Counted from the first letter of the stretch, positions 20,212 through 32,728 are shown. The stretch is DNA of 64,000 bases from Zarea fungicola (GCA_900169235.1 FWCC01000001.1:59386-123385), one strand, 5' to 3'. The notes: generated from the letters alone by a model not told the origin. Numbers and translations: made by a program.

Positions 20212-22293
20212 ATGGCTGAAATAAATCTATTTCCTAGTGATTATCCCAGCGAGATTATTGGATATGTGGAACCCTGGATTGCAAGTCCGGGCGACCGCGT
20301 GGATGTAAAAGTAGGTTCTCCAAACAACTGCGGCGTGTATTACCAGTGTCCATGTGTCTACTTGCTTTTAATCGATGTTGCGCTGTCATCTTTTTTTCTC
20401 CATGCCTAGATTACGCCCAGAGTCGGATTTTTCTGACCAATTTAGCATGGCAAATCGAAGTAGCACCAGTCCGATGGCTAACCAGAATGGCAGGTGTCAT
20501 CGACGGAAGCTGAGATTCACTACTCGGTAGTACGATTAATACATGGCCCCCAAGGTACCGATTTCTCAAGCATGAAGCAAGAAGAGGTCGCGAGTATTCC
20601 AGGAGGAAAATGCGGCGCGCGTTATCAAGTGGCGCATCCTGGGTCGTACGGAATTGTTAGTGAAAGGGATTACCAACTCGACTCGTCCGGTCTACGCGTA
20701 TCGCTTTACTTCCAGGCGCATCTTCTGGATGCAAAACACGACCAGACATTATTTTCTACACTAAGTGTCTCAAGCAAGTCAGGATTTGCAGTGAACATTA
20801 GTAGAAAGAATGCTATCGAATTCTGGGTCGGAACTGGGACGGCCATTGATGTACTGACGACGGAGTTCATGCCGACATTGAAGACGTGGTCAAAACTTTC
20901 GCTGATCATTAGAGGGGCGATTTTGATGTATGATATATCTCCAAAGCCATCATTCACAGAAATAGTGGCACCTAATATCAGAGGAACCAAGGAAATGGTT
21001 GGGGAAGCAGACATTTCTCAGCCGTGCACAGTTCTGCTGGCGGCTTCTTTGGCAGAATCTCCCGTGCAAGCGTCCACAACTCCAACTAACTTCTTCAACG
21101 GACGCCTTGACAGCCCTAGAATGACGAGAGCGAGCCCAGATGGCGCCATTCTGGCCGAATGGGACTTTTCTCGAAACATTTCTAGTGACGAGATTTGCGA
21201 CGCTTCCGGGAACGGAGCAGATGGCCGGCTGATAAATGCCCCGACCAGGGCAGTCACGGGGCATGATTGGGATGCAACGGAATCAGACTGGACCAAGGCA
21301 AAGTATGGATATGGGGCCATTCACTTCCATGAGACCGATCTGGATGATGCCGGCTGGGAAACAACTTTTACAATCGAGCTGCCACAGCATCTGAGATCTG
21401 GTGTGTATGCCGTGGACGTACACTCGCCCGGTAAGCAGACGAGGGACATGGTTCCATTTTTCGTCCGACCGACTGCATCAACAACGGCGTCACTGGGTGC
21501 AAAAGTTGCTTACATCATTTCTACCTTTACAGTAAGTCATGCTGCCATGAACAATTCTCAAGACAAGACAGGCGCGCTTACATGAGTAGTACCTTGCCTA
21601 TGCAAATGAGCATGTCTACGACAGAACGGACATAATGTCGGTGGCATATGACTGGGAGATACGACGTGACGAACATGCCCTCAAGACTGAGCGACGGCTT
21701 GATCTGGGTTTATCTTGCTATGACATGCACAATGACAGGTCTGGGGTGATTTACTCGTCAGCAAAGCGTCCCATCCTAAACATGAGACCAGACTACATCA
21801 GCTGGAATTTCCACCGACCTCGTGGACTGAGCGCTGACTTGATTGGGCTTGAATTTCTTGAGAAGAGTGCTATTCCGTACGATGTTGTTTGCGACCATGA
21901 TTTGCACACTCTGGGAACGGCTGCCATTGCAAATTACGGCACTGTCATCACTGGCTCTCACCCAGAGTATCACACTCTTGAAAGCATCTGCGCGTACAGG
22001 GATTATCTCAAGGGCGGTGGGAATCTCATGTATCTGGGTGGCAATGGATTCTATTGGAGCTGTGCTGTCCCGTCTTGGTCGCCGCATCGTGTCGAGATTC
22101 GCCGAGGGGACCAAGGTTGCAGGGCTTTTACGCAGCCAGGCGGCGATCGCGTTTTTAGCAGCAACGGACAGCAGGGGCTTCTTTGGCGCTCACGCGGGTT
22201 AGCGAGCAACTATTTAGTTGGTGTTGGCTGTTGTGCGTGCGGATCTGTAAGCTGTCTCTCTCCCTATGTGCAGTTCTCTCCTTTTCCATCGCG

Positions 22294-22351
<58 letters not shown>

Positions 22352-22844
22352 GACGCTTACTCTCCGTTTTCTTTGGTCGCTGAGTCGTCTATTTACTGAT
22401 TCAGATGGCTAGGGCCCTGGAGTCCCATACAGGCGAACAGAGGCGAGTAAGAATCCAGAATTGGCGTGGATGTTTACAGGCATCGCAGAGAAAAGTCTGA
22501 TTGGAGTCGAGGGTTTTGCAGGCGGGGCAAGCGGCGATGAGATTGATAGGTGTGACTACACGCTGGGCAGCCCGCTGAATACAATCGTCGTGGCCACGAG
22601 CACCGGTCATCCAGACGAGTTTGGCATTTTCCCGGAGGATGCAGAGTTCCCCATGCTCAAGACGACGGGCACCCAGACGAATGAGATTCGGTCTGATATT
22701 ACGTACTACGAAACCAACGGGGGAGGAGCAGTCTTTAGCGTGGGAAGCATCAATTGGTTTTGTTCGTTGGGGTGGAATAGATTTGAGAATGAGGTGGCGA
22801 AGCTGACGGGTAATGTTTTGAGGGAATTTAGTAGCAGGAACTAG
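20212..22844 (+). CDS. N,N-dimethylformamidase large-subunit-like protein
   Basis: Exons 20212-20310, 20494-21531, 21590-22246 and 22413-22844 join to 741 aa, near the roughly 760 aa of bacterial DMFase large subunits. The start IIGYVEPWIASPGDRVDVKV, the HYSVVRLIHG block, a LamG/concanavalin-like beta domain (about residues 100-240) and the C-terminal FTYLAYANEHVYDR, GGNLMYLGGNGFYW and VEIRRGDQG segments follow that family's order. Bacterial DMFase hydrolyses dimethylformamide with an iron held by two Tyr and a Glu; I cannot place those residues safely. No small subunit is visible nearby. The first intron is unusually long (183 nt). The third (166 nt) contains a CT/CA microsatellite. In this setting it may hydrolyse an amide or formamide of a metabolite. 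Confidence 0.85.
22294..22347. repeat. compound (CT)n(AC)n microsatellite inside an intron
   Basis: An uninterrupted CT tract (22294-22310) is followed directly by an AC tract (22311-22347). Both lie inside the third intron (22247-22412) of the formamidase-like gene, so length changes should not affect the protein. Confidence 0.95.
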
Positions 22845-23652
22845 GTATGCAAGATGTGGAAATATTCTACCTGGTTACGATTGCATATGCATTCGCTTGA
22901 GGACATTAAGGCATTGGAGCGGCATTGGAGCGACTCAAAGGTTGAGTGTCAATGTCAGTAAATCTGCAAACTGAGCGATAATTTTCTCACTCATCAATTA
23001 CTTTTAAACCAATATAGTAGGAAACGCTGTCTCGATGTTGTTTTCTGGTTTTATTTTTAGCACCATTGTTGCTTCTGCATCTTGGAGAGACTGAGGCTCA
23101 CTGTACGCTTACTCCTGCGTAGAGTTGCCCTCTGTTCCTGCACACATAAAGTAATAGATGTATAATAAATGAAACATGTCTTCTTCACAGCTAGGCTCTG
23201 AGCGAGCGTCGACTCAAGTTGTATGTGTACAGAGACACTGGACGGATTGAGCCACATGGTCAGTCAGATCAACAACGGTAGCTTGTAGCTGCAGAATAAA
23301 ATTTTAATTTAATTTATTACTGCCTCCTTTTCAATTACTCTCAATGTACACCGTACTCTTATCCTTTTTCTCTTCTTCATTGATCGGCTTTCGATGCCGC
23401 GACAACACCCACACGAGCTAGAATCGACCCGGCTAGTGCAGATCGGAACAGGGGCCGGTTGTAGCGATCGCGGCCACTGTAAATCTTTGCCTGACATTGC
23501 CCCCGCGCCAAGCTCTGTCGTTGCCAAATCTCGAATCAAGCTGGTGGCATTGAAACAAAACATCATCGACGTTTGTCTGGACGCGAGGCCTTTCATCCTG
23601 CCCATCAACCACCTGCCGCCACCTGCCGCCATTTCCTCGCACCACACACACG
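22845..23652. other. intergenic with short tandem duplications
   Basis: An 11-bp unit GGCATTGGAGC is duplicated at 22910-22931, and a CACCTGCCGC unit is duplicated near 23610-23630 just before the lipocalin start. No gene is recognised. Confidence 0.55.
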
Positions 23653-24397
23653 ATGAAAATTCCGCAATTCCTGCTGGGGCTCGCCACTTCAGCCTTGACA
23701 AACGAACAGAGTCAGCAAGGCGTTGCTCCAGCGTTATGGGACGGCAAATGCTTCTACCCCCAGGCCGATCCCAGCTTCAACCTCGAAACATATCCCGGCC
23801 GATGGTACCAGCTTGCAGGGACACTCGCTCGGTTTACCGCTGGATGCAAGTGCATCTCGGCGCGCTATGATGTCAATGTCAGTGCACAGCTCGTCACAGG
23901 CGGAAACAAGCTCGTACTGACGTGGTATAGAATGATGGAAGCTTGTACGTCAACAATACATGCCAGCGCGGCGACAAACAGACCTATATCGAAGGCAATG
24001 CTGTCGCTGCAGACGCTAAATACGGCGAGGTGGGCGTCCTTCGCGTTCGTTTCCCTGGACAGCCCCCTCTATCCTGTGATGGTCCGAATTACATTGTGCA
24101 AGGTACTACTCGAGAGTTCATCTTCTTTTTTTTTGCAGCAATTTCTGACAATTCTGTGATAGAGTATAATGGCAACGTTGCCATTATCCAATCGGCCAAT
24201 TTTTCAAACCTCTTCATCCTGAGCAGAGAGCAGCATCTGGAAGAGGCGAGCCTCGAGGTAAGTTGAAGCCACATTCATGGACAGGAAAGGAAAAGAAGTT
24301 GACAAGTCAGAACTGGATCGACCGCGCGGTACAACTCGGCACCCCCCGAGACAAGATTGTGAAAACTGACCAAACAGATTGTCTCAATCAGTTTTGA
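23653..24397 (+). CDS. secreted lipocalin-like protein
   Basis: Exons 23653-23877, 23931-24102, 24163-24257 and 24311-24397 join to 192 aa. Without the last splice the frame ends nine bases after the donor, while the spliced exon adds a family-like C terminus with NWIDRAVQLG. A short signal peptide (about 1-16) is followed by the lipocalin hallmark YPGRWYQLAG (the G-x-W motif), then GCKCISARYDV, LYVNNTC, a beta-rich body and the late SNLFILSREQ (the conserved Arg block). Cys residues in these blocks suggest two disulphides, as in Blc and apolipoprotein D. Lipocalins carry small hydrophobic ligands; one next to a prenyl-metabolite gene group could bind or move the product. That link is inference. 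Confidence 0.87.
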
Positions 24398-25416
24398 TGG
24401 ACAGTTGCGACCGAGACAATACCGAAAGCAGCCATAATGAAGTCGCTGGCGGGATGACCATTCAGATTTTGCATGTACGAAATAAATAGGACGCTAGGTA
24501 ACTCCAGCGCTACGATGCATCACACTTGGCGGCGAGGTAGCCGTACAAGTATGGAATTTGCAAAATTAAAAAATAATTCAAGCTATTATACGGCACTCTT
24601 GATGGCTCGACTGATTCGGTTCATCACTCCCGCGGCTCTAATGCTGGCTCCGAAGGCCGCGTCCTTGTGTCGCAGCTGGCTGCCTCAGCGTTGACACTGG
24701 GAACCAGCGTCCAAGCTGAAATGTAGTTTCTGCATCGCCGTCAATTGGTCCATGTTGCTACCAAGGCCACCAGCTTTGTGCTACTTATTTCCAATCTGTG
24801 CTTGTCGAGTCCGCCATCAGTTCCACCACCCTTTCCAGTCCGTCAGCACTCGATTCCCGATCGCTGACGTCGCCGCAAGCATTGACTATCGCATTGCAGG
24901 CTATATTTGCATCGATTTAACAGCTTGGGCGCGATTTGGCGGGGCGATGCAACCGCTAGCGCCATCCCACCCCAATCGCCAATCCCATGCTACCTGGATG
25001 CAACTCCCCTCTGTTGCTCTGCCAGGTGATGGTTGTAAATGGATTTCCCGGTGTAAATGGGGTTGTAAATGTAAACAAAAACAAAAAAACGTTTGAAACA
25101 ACTTGACCACTGTTTCTTCAATCTCTAACCAATTCATCAACGCGAATTACACGTCCGCTTTTTACTGGTTTCTGCTATGCCAGAACGTCGCTCGACTCTC
25201 CAGGCTCCCGGCGTACAATCTGCGCAAGATCGAGTGAGCATGACGTCTGCCATGTGGTAGCTACCTTAAGAATAGAGGGGCGGCTTATTATAACCTGCCA
25301 TTTAATATCTGGTGGTGCCTCTACACCGTTCTGCCACCAACACGTCGACGCACCGCGACCGCTACTGTGTAACTAACACAATAATTTCAAGCTGACGCAG
25401 GCTGGAAAGATGAACT
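24398..25416. other. intergenic, no gene recognised
   Basis: Frames are present on both strands but without family resemblance. A short imperfect repeat of GGTTGTAAATG occurs at about 25030-25072, followed by an A-rich run. Confidence 0.55.
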
Positions 25417-26704
25417 ATGGTAGAGACCGAGAGCACGAGAGTTTCTAGATCTCTGACAGATCTAACATATATCATAGATTGGATCCTCGACGGGGGCTAC
25501 CTCCCCCACGCCGTCATCCGCGCCGGCATCAGACAGCAGCTCAAAGCCCGCTTAGCCTCGATACAAGCACAATCCAACACAGACGCAACCGAAGCCAAGA
25601 TGAGGTACATTGAGAAGCTCAAAAAGTCACCCATTGCCATTGCCACCGATACCGCGAATGAACAGCATTACGAAGTCGGAACCGGCGTGTTGGCAGCCTG
25701 TCTCGGCCCTCGCATGAAGTATTCATGCTGCCGCTACCCGACGGGCAAGGAAACACTAGCACAGGCAGAAATTGCCATGCTAGACGAGTACATTGTCAAG
25801 GCCGATTTGAAGGACGGAATGAAGATACTTGACCTGGGGTGAGTTTCTTTTTCTCGTGTTTTTACGACATTATTTGCGGCTTCTAGGTTTGGCTGGCAAC
25901 TAACTATTCTTCTCAGCTGCGGATGGGGATCAGCGGCTCTGTACTTTGCAGAAAAGCTGCCCTCGGCTCAAGTTGTCGCTTTTTCCAACTCCAAGACTCA
26001 AAAAGAGCATATCGACGGCCAAGCCAAAGCCAAAGGCTTGAACAATCTCCAAGTCGTGACGGGTGACATTGTCGAGCATGACTTTGAGCCCGCCCAGTTC
26101 GACCGCGTCGTATCAGTCGAAGTATGTACTCTGCACAATCAGCCTACTTGCGTGTCATTCCGTATAGCATGCTAATAAGCCCTAGCTGTTTGAACACATG
26201 AAAAACTATCAGCTACTCATGGCCAAAGTCGCCTCGGCCCTCAAACCAGGCGGCAAGCTATTCGTTCACATCTTCACGCATCATAGCACGCCCTATGACT
26301 TTGAAGACGGCTGGATGGCCACCCATTTCTTCACCGGCGGCACCATGCCTTCTGCCGATCTCCTCCTATACTTTCAGCAAGACTTGCAGCTGCAAAATCA
26401 ATGGTGGGTAAATGGAACCCAATACTCCAAAACGTGCGAGGTAAGTCGCCCCGTTCAATTTGTACCAACGCAGGAGATGTTGCAAGTTTTAACACGTGAG
26501 ACATGTTAGCATTGGCTTTCTTCCATGACGGCAAATAGAAAGGACATTTGGCCGCACTTGGAGGAAACATATGGAAAGGAGAATGCCGCGACTTGGTACA
26601 ATCGCTGGCAAATATTTTACATGGCCTGCTCGGAGCTCTTTGCATACAACGGGGGAGATGTCTGGGGTGTCTCGCATTATCTGTTTGAGAAGCCTACAGT
26701 ATGA
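25417..26704 (+). CDS. coclaurine N-methyltransferase / CFA-synthase-like methyltransferase
   Basis: Exons 25417-25838, 25917-26121, 26186-26440 and 26510-26704 join to 358 aa. The SAM motif LDLGCGWGS is split by the first intron. The following [12 protein letters not shown], the [13 protein letters not shown] block (E-x2-E-H, the catalytic Glu/His of coclaurine N-methyltransferases) and [11 protein letters not shown] mark the family shared with cyclopropane-fatty-acid synthases. Length agrees with coclaurine N-methyltransferases (about 360 aa). Fungal homologues are common and little studied. It could N-methylate an amine of the nearby pathway or act on lipids. It ends 71 bp from the convergent 8-Cys gene and marks the right edge of the dense gene group. 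Confidence 0.9.
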
Positions 26705-26775
26705 TACGTCTGCGCAACAGGTATTTAATGTACACATGTCTGAAATCAACAATGGATTACTCAATTTCCCCTTTC

Positions 26776-27420
26776 TCATTTGCAAGTGCCCTGAAGAATC
26801 GCCCCAAACAGCGACCCTCCGGGAATCGAACCGCCCGCCGCTCCCCACATGGCCTTGATGGCATCGCACGCACTGTCACCACCCGTATCCAGCGCAATAT
26901 GCATAGTCGACCGCAGCCCATGATCGCCCGTGTCCCGCACAATGTTGATATCCGTCGGGATATTCACCGTCAGCGAGTTGACACCATTCGTCGAGAAGAA
27001 GCCGCAGTCCGTGTCGACCTTGTTGAGCTTCTTGAGCGTGTTCATGTACGCCTCCTTGACGCCGTCGCGGTCTCCGTGCGTGTACTCGGCCTCAATCTTG
27101 AGGTCGTACGCCTTGTTGGGACCTAAACCCTTGGAGTCGCAACCGCTGCCCGGGAACTTGACCGCGTACGACCCTTCGCACGAGACGTCCTTGCAGAGGT
27201 CGTCAAAGGCCTTGTCGAACTGGTCCCAGAGGAGCTTGAGCGTGTCCTCCCTTTTCGGGTAGCACTTTTCGTAGTTGCCCTTGCCGCAGCTGTCTGGGTC
27301 CCAAAAGGGGCCGATCCAGTGCTTGGTGCCGAAGCGTGTGTCGGCGTGGGCGTCGGCCGCGACCATGGTGAGGCCGCCGAGGCCAAGGGCGGCGACGGAG
27401 AGGACAGATGTGGTGAGCAT
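26776..27420 (-). CDS. secreted 8-cysteine protein, function unknown
   Basis: Intronless, 214 aa. A signal peptide (about 1-22, MLTTSVLSVAALGLGG...) is followed by a small soluble domain with eight Cys (four possible disulphides). The sequence GTKHWIGPFWDPDSCGKGNYEKC opens the mature part and a Gly/Ala-rich stretch closes it. I do not recognise the family. The size, secretion and even Cys count fit an extracellular, perhaps effector-like or antimicrobial protein. Codon choice is GC-rich (many third-position C), suggesting a highly expressed gene. Confidence 0.75.
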   Translation of the reverse strand: MLTTSVLSVAALGLGGLTMVAADAHADTRFGTKHWIGPFWDPDSCGKGNYEKCYPKREDTLKLLWDQFDKAFDDLCKDVSCEGSYAVKFPGSGCDSKGLGPNKAYDLKIEAEYTHGDRDGVKEAYMNTLKKLNKVDTDCGFFSTNGVNSLTVNIPTDINIVRDTGDHGLRSTMHIALDTGGDSACDAIKAMWGAAGGSIPGGSLFGAILQGTCK

Positions 27421-28501
27421 TTTAGAGGGGGATGGCGATGGTGATGATGAATTTTTAGAATTTGTTTTTACAATTATGAATAGACCTTTGATCGTCTACC
27501 TTCTACGGCTTTTATAATTCATCCAACACCTCTTCAGCTTGGTGTCTGAACTCATCTATGACGCACTGTCTTGCCGTGTCTGAGACTTGGATTCGGCAAT
27601 GTATTCAACGAGTGTAGTGCTTATAGAATCCCCAGAAATGATCAACAGGCTCAAAATCTAAAGTCTCCATGACATAGGCGCATGTGCATGAAAGTTAATT
27701 TGCGGAAATAAAGCGGCATCGATGACGATCGACCGTCTCGGCGCCTTCCAAAATGAGATCCAGCCGAGCCGCTTCACCATCGACCCCAATTAAGGTCCAG
27801 CATCGAGATCCCTACATGCCTCGTCGGAAATTCTTGTGAGTAACGGGAACTCAGCCAGGCTTCTTGGTCTAGTTATGATTAAGTTTAACACGATACAGGT
27901 GAGTTTTGTGTGCTACATGACTAAAAGTCAAATTACATCGTCATGATCGGCGGAATAGAAACGAAACTTCGGAACATGCTTAATTCATCGTTGTTAACCT
28001 GGGCAATGTGCCCTCTGCCCAGGACAAGGTCACGCGCATTACCGAGTCCGGATCTGCCGAACTGGTCGATCCTCAGCACTAAATACAAGGCTGAGGCTTG
28101 GCGGCGCAGGTGTTGTTGCCTTATGAGACACGATTGAAAACAATGATGCAATCTCATTTTCTCGCGGTTTTGGACCAAGTACAGGTCGGCTGAATGCACA
28201 CTATGCTTCTGGGTTGAGTATTATTGAAATTGGGGTTGTCTGAGTCTTTGGGTTTATGCAGTACCTACGCAACACCTATTATTTCCTTATTTACACACAA
28301 TTAGCTCAATGTACGTTAGGTTCCCTGAAAAGCGGCTGCTTTGCGGTTATACTTGAAACCAAAACTTGGTCCTTGACAGCACAACAGTGGTCTTGGAGGT
28401 ATTATGCGGTGCACGTAGATGTACTCAAATAGACCAAAGACCAGCGTGAAAATTTGGTGCCGCGTTCTACGCGATCATATTTCTGCACGAGGCTTAATAG
28501 C

Positions 28502-28520
28502 TTTTTTTTTTTTTTTTTTT
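28502..28520. repeat. poly-T homopolymer
   Basis: Nineteen consecutive T, then G and seven T, in the gene-poor stretch. On the minus strand it would be a poly-A run, as left by retroposed or poly-A-tailed elements, but no element body is recognised next to it. Confidence 0.9.
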
Positions 28521-31500
28521 GTTTTTTTGGGTTGTTGCAACCAATACGGCGCGAAATCATGATGCCCAGTCGCCTGTGTGGGTCAACAGGTTGATTGTCT
28601 TCACAGCCGATACGGCACTTTTTTTCTTCGGACATAATAGAGCGTACTATTTCCGATGTGTTTGGGTTGGCACCAATTGATGCACAGTTTCGGTGTGCTG
28701 CACGGCACTGAACCTTTGTGTTTTGATGGCGAGGGAGCAAAATTTCGGCAAATAACTGCAGTAGCGACAACAGTTTAGCGGCTTACGCGACTGCAAATCA
28801 ACGGGCACGCCAAACTCATTCTTGGGCTGCCTCCTGGCGGCTTCTGGTAGTTACTGGGCGTCGAGCCAGCTTCATGTAGTCGGTCATACTTGGAATGGCA
28901 CGAAAAGGCACTTGGCGTGATACCGTCAGCGGCCTCCGCAAGTGGCCATCTCCGTGCCAGGAATCAGCCAGTGTTGCCTTTCTATCCACTCTTTCCATTT
29001 TGAATCCATCATGTCTGCCTGGTGAAGATAGAAGGAGGCTGAAGTGGGTCAGAAGCAATTGGCTTTTGTGGCATTATGGCCAAAAAGCCTCAAAATTGCC
29101 GGCTGCGTGTAGCATCACGCCGCTTAATTGGACCATTAGATATTGACTAGTTTACCTGTTGAGCGAGAATACCAATCAGTTGGCTTTCGCCAGTCATTAC
29201 CCCATGTGCACTGCGTTAACGTATAATTCGTTAGCGAAATAATCCAGGCACAAACTGCCCGTAGCGACAGCCTAGCCGGAGGAGAGTAAGTAAACTCTGG
29301 GCGAAATTTGTATGGAGACTGTCCTTTTCTGGCCATTGGTCGTTTCGGACCGTTTATTCTAAATCTTACAACAGTCCGAGAGACCAGCGGAGCACGGAAG
29401 CAATGCAAGTGATACGCAGGTAACGTGATTTTCGTGAATATTTCTATTTTTACTTTCAAAACGACTTTCCCGTCGTATGTCCATACATGATCCATTTTTC
29501 CTCTACTCCGTACACCATAGCAAAGGTAGGAAGTTCCCAGCAGGAAAGTGTCACGCACCTCACTAGTCAGCATGAATAAGTCGCTGTGGCCACCCTTGTT
29601 GTAGAATACAGTGGAGTTCCAGTCTGTGCAGATGTATGCATATCTTATCAATCAATACCGACAGAAACAGCAACGGCTTACCCAAGGTCTTTGTTTACAA
29701 CGTTTAAAACTTTGCTAACAGAGTCAAAACCTCTGTGCTGTCGTTCATTCCTACGCAACAATGGGCTCCGGTTAAAATGCTACTTTTTTCTGGTAGCTAG
29801 GTGATTAGCAAAATGAGCATTTTAGTTGCAATTTAGCACATCTTGTAGAGTAGCTTTTCTCAGGCATGAACAAAGATAGGCGAGCGACCTGGAATTGCTG
29901 GGCGAACAAATCTTCTAGGCCAGCCACCCTGTGGAGGCGCCTGCCTAAGCATTCTGGTCTTTCAGCTCCTTGCATTGGATTGTGAACAAGCTATACATGT
30001 AGGCATGCAGGTATTTCTTCAATTTGGCTCAAGCAGCGGTGCATGGGTTTCCAATTTTAGAAACCAACAGTCCCGATCTGCGGTGGTTAAGGCTGTTGGT
30101 GCGGAGTCGGTCTCCGAAATGTCCATGCAGCCCAGGGTTCAGCCACCTCTCAGGGTGCCGCGGCACCGCGGCTCACTAAACCTGCATACCGAAATATACC
30201 ATGTGATCCAATAACGCCTACCATGCTATGGAATAGTCTTGGGCTCTTCTTATACGTTTTAGATTCGGCCCTGCTTAACAAAGTAGAACCTGAACCAAAA
30301 GGAATTTGGGCATGCTATGCACCTCATTAGTTGTAATCGCGGTGTTGACAGGCTAGTATCTCCGGGTTATGACTCATGTCCGACAACCTGCGACGGACAT
30401 GTATCCAGATTAAGGGTAAAGGCTTCAGAGTCAACATCGCAAACCTCGCGGCAAGAGTCAGGCAACATGGCTCTCGGCAGCCGAAAGCCGCTGGGCCAGG
30501 CAGCCACCACGCCAATCCCTGTCACCTTTTTCCTTCTTTCCTCCTCCTCAGAATTTCTGGAAGGACTGCGACAAAAAGTGGTGGAAAGAGGACATTGGGG
30601 TTTTCCAATTACGATATAGGTTTGCCAAATCTGACGTGGCGTTGCGAATTCTGCTGATTGGGACAGCCACCGTCTCGGCAGCTGTTGGCTTTTCCCACAT
30701 ACAAACCTGGGCATCCTGCGAGCGCACCAAATTCATTTAAACAAGTCCTTTCGTTCTAGTCTCCGGCCGCCCCGCGTTGGCGGGAATGGTGAAGAACTAG
30801 CGGCCGTGGCACTTACCCCAAGGCCAGGCACAGACCAAACTCGGCGGAAAGGAAAGCAGCCTTAATTCCGAACGGGTTGGCCGACTCAAAGGAAATTTTG
30901 CTACGTTTCTTTTCCCAAATGCTAGAGTCACATGAGAACATGAAATTGCCGAGGCGTATTGGATCCATAAAGGCATCAGACCGACTTATACCAGAGGAGC
31001 GTACTCCGTACTAGTGTACGTGGCCTCCCCGAACAACATTAATGACAAGTCATCGGGTCCTTTTTCTTACCAGTACACGTTTAATATGGGCCTTGTTCTC
31101 GTTCATGCGATTTAAAGTATCCGTACAAAATCCTCCGCTTTTCAGATGGAGCCATAAGCCGGCCTCCACATGTTTTAATGACTGCATCCAGTCCGAACGG
31201 GTCGTCTTCTAGTTGCTAACAGCTACGGGCCGCTCAAGACAACAAGCTTGGCCATTTACGGCTTACCGAACATTGTCAATTCTTTTCAAGTCTCATTGTT
31301 GTCTCTTTCTGCATTATAATTCCTTTAATACCGAGAAACCATTCCAAAGACCATGAGTCTGGCTTGTTCCTCTGTCCGGCGTCTGCGGGGTTTCCTCGCG
31401 TGGTTCTCACCTATGCTTTCTTACTGGCTGTCGAGAATATACCTACAACGCCACTAGGACTTAACTACGTGGCTGTTATGCGCATCGAAATGCGGCGTGT

Positions 31501-32721
31501 ACATGTTTCCGATTTATGCTCTGCCACACCGTAACTCCGCCACTTAGGGCCGAAGTGGAGTTTGTATTCAGTTTGTTGATACCAGCTTTGAACGCTTCCT
31601 CTACCACGACTCAACTTCTCTGCCCAAGACATTGTCGGATGTCTCGAAATAAGCAAGCCATCCATAGTGGCGGAATGCGGCCTTACCGTCTTGCCAAGAC
31701 ATTTTGTGAAACTACCTTTGATACTTTTTTTAATTAGCGGGGATGTTTCTATTTAAATCGTGCTAGTCTTGGTGCACCAGCGGCATGCTTGATTCATCTT
31801 GCCTTCATATGAGCAAGTGCAAGTCACTGCAGCGCCTCCGCTTACGCTGGGTTGTAGTTAAAACCGACGGCTCTACGAGAGCTAATTAGCGGCCTTGGCC
31901 TATCGTTGCATTGGTAGCTCAGGCTTTCCGCACGTTGTACGCTACAAGGGTGGTAAAGGATGGGGTTGCAGACTATCTCAATCCTAAACAGGAAGGTAGG
32001 CACATAAGGCGTTCCTCATTAGTACGACGAATAGTTCCTGGTACGTTGGTTGTTTATGCAAGCGCCACGAAAACGCCGCCACGGTGGTGGCGCCCCAACC
32101 GGGTGCCCTTAGTGGGTTTCTGTTCTGTCCGTCCACCGGCCTCATTCATAGTTGTCGATACTGTAGTTATGCGTGCGAAAGTGGCGGATAGGTTGGCCCA
32201 CCGACTTTTGCGACTGGTAGCTTGCGCAGACATGGCTAGTTATGAAAAGATCTTGGGATAGACGATTTCTATTGAAGTGACTTTAGTCGCGTCTGAATCG
32301 CTGATCTGGCTGGCTGGAGCCTAACCCACGACCAACAGCTGTTACCAAGGGTCTGTGCTACATGCAGGTTGGACCTTATTTCTGCCCCATGTGTACGAGG
32401 ATGTGCGCACGCAGGTGTGCGACGGTATGCAAGACAGCCCCATCTATAAGGAGACACGGCCGACTTGGTGTTCGGTGGAGGCCCGGTACCGCATCTGATG
32501 TCAGATTTAAATGGATTAAATTAGATTCACTGCAAGGCTGTTGTAGATGTGGATAGAAGCTGGAGAGCAAGCAACGCATTCTATTCGCCGAATAGACCTC
32601 AAGTGCCGATACGCGGGACTACCGGCGCACGAATTGCCGATCAGTCAGCAGTATCCAGGACTGATACTACCCTCCACCTTGTTGGCGTATGGTAGAGCAT
32701 TGGCGGTATCGTCAACTCAAT

Positions 32722-32728
32722 TATAAAA
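32722..32728 (+). promoter_or_regulatory. TATA box of the NLP gene
   Basis: TATAAAA lies 111 bp before the ATG at 32839, leaving room for a leader of about 80 nt. Position and sequence fit a core promoter. Confidence 0.6.

Noticed and set aside
22155..22346. Minus-strand frame beginning with Val-Cys repeats
   Set aside because: Translation of the microsatellite.
29136..29651. Minus-strand 171-aa frame
   Set aside because: One segment looks coding-like but contains splice-like signals leading to no consistent product; no signal peptide or domain found.
31911..32261. Plus-strand 116-aa frame
   Set aside because: Arg-rich, no family likeness, no splice signals.
32362..32556. Cys-rich 64-aa plus-strand frame
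   Set aside because: No signal peptide and irregular Cys; overlaps a minus-strand frame of equal length.
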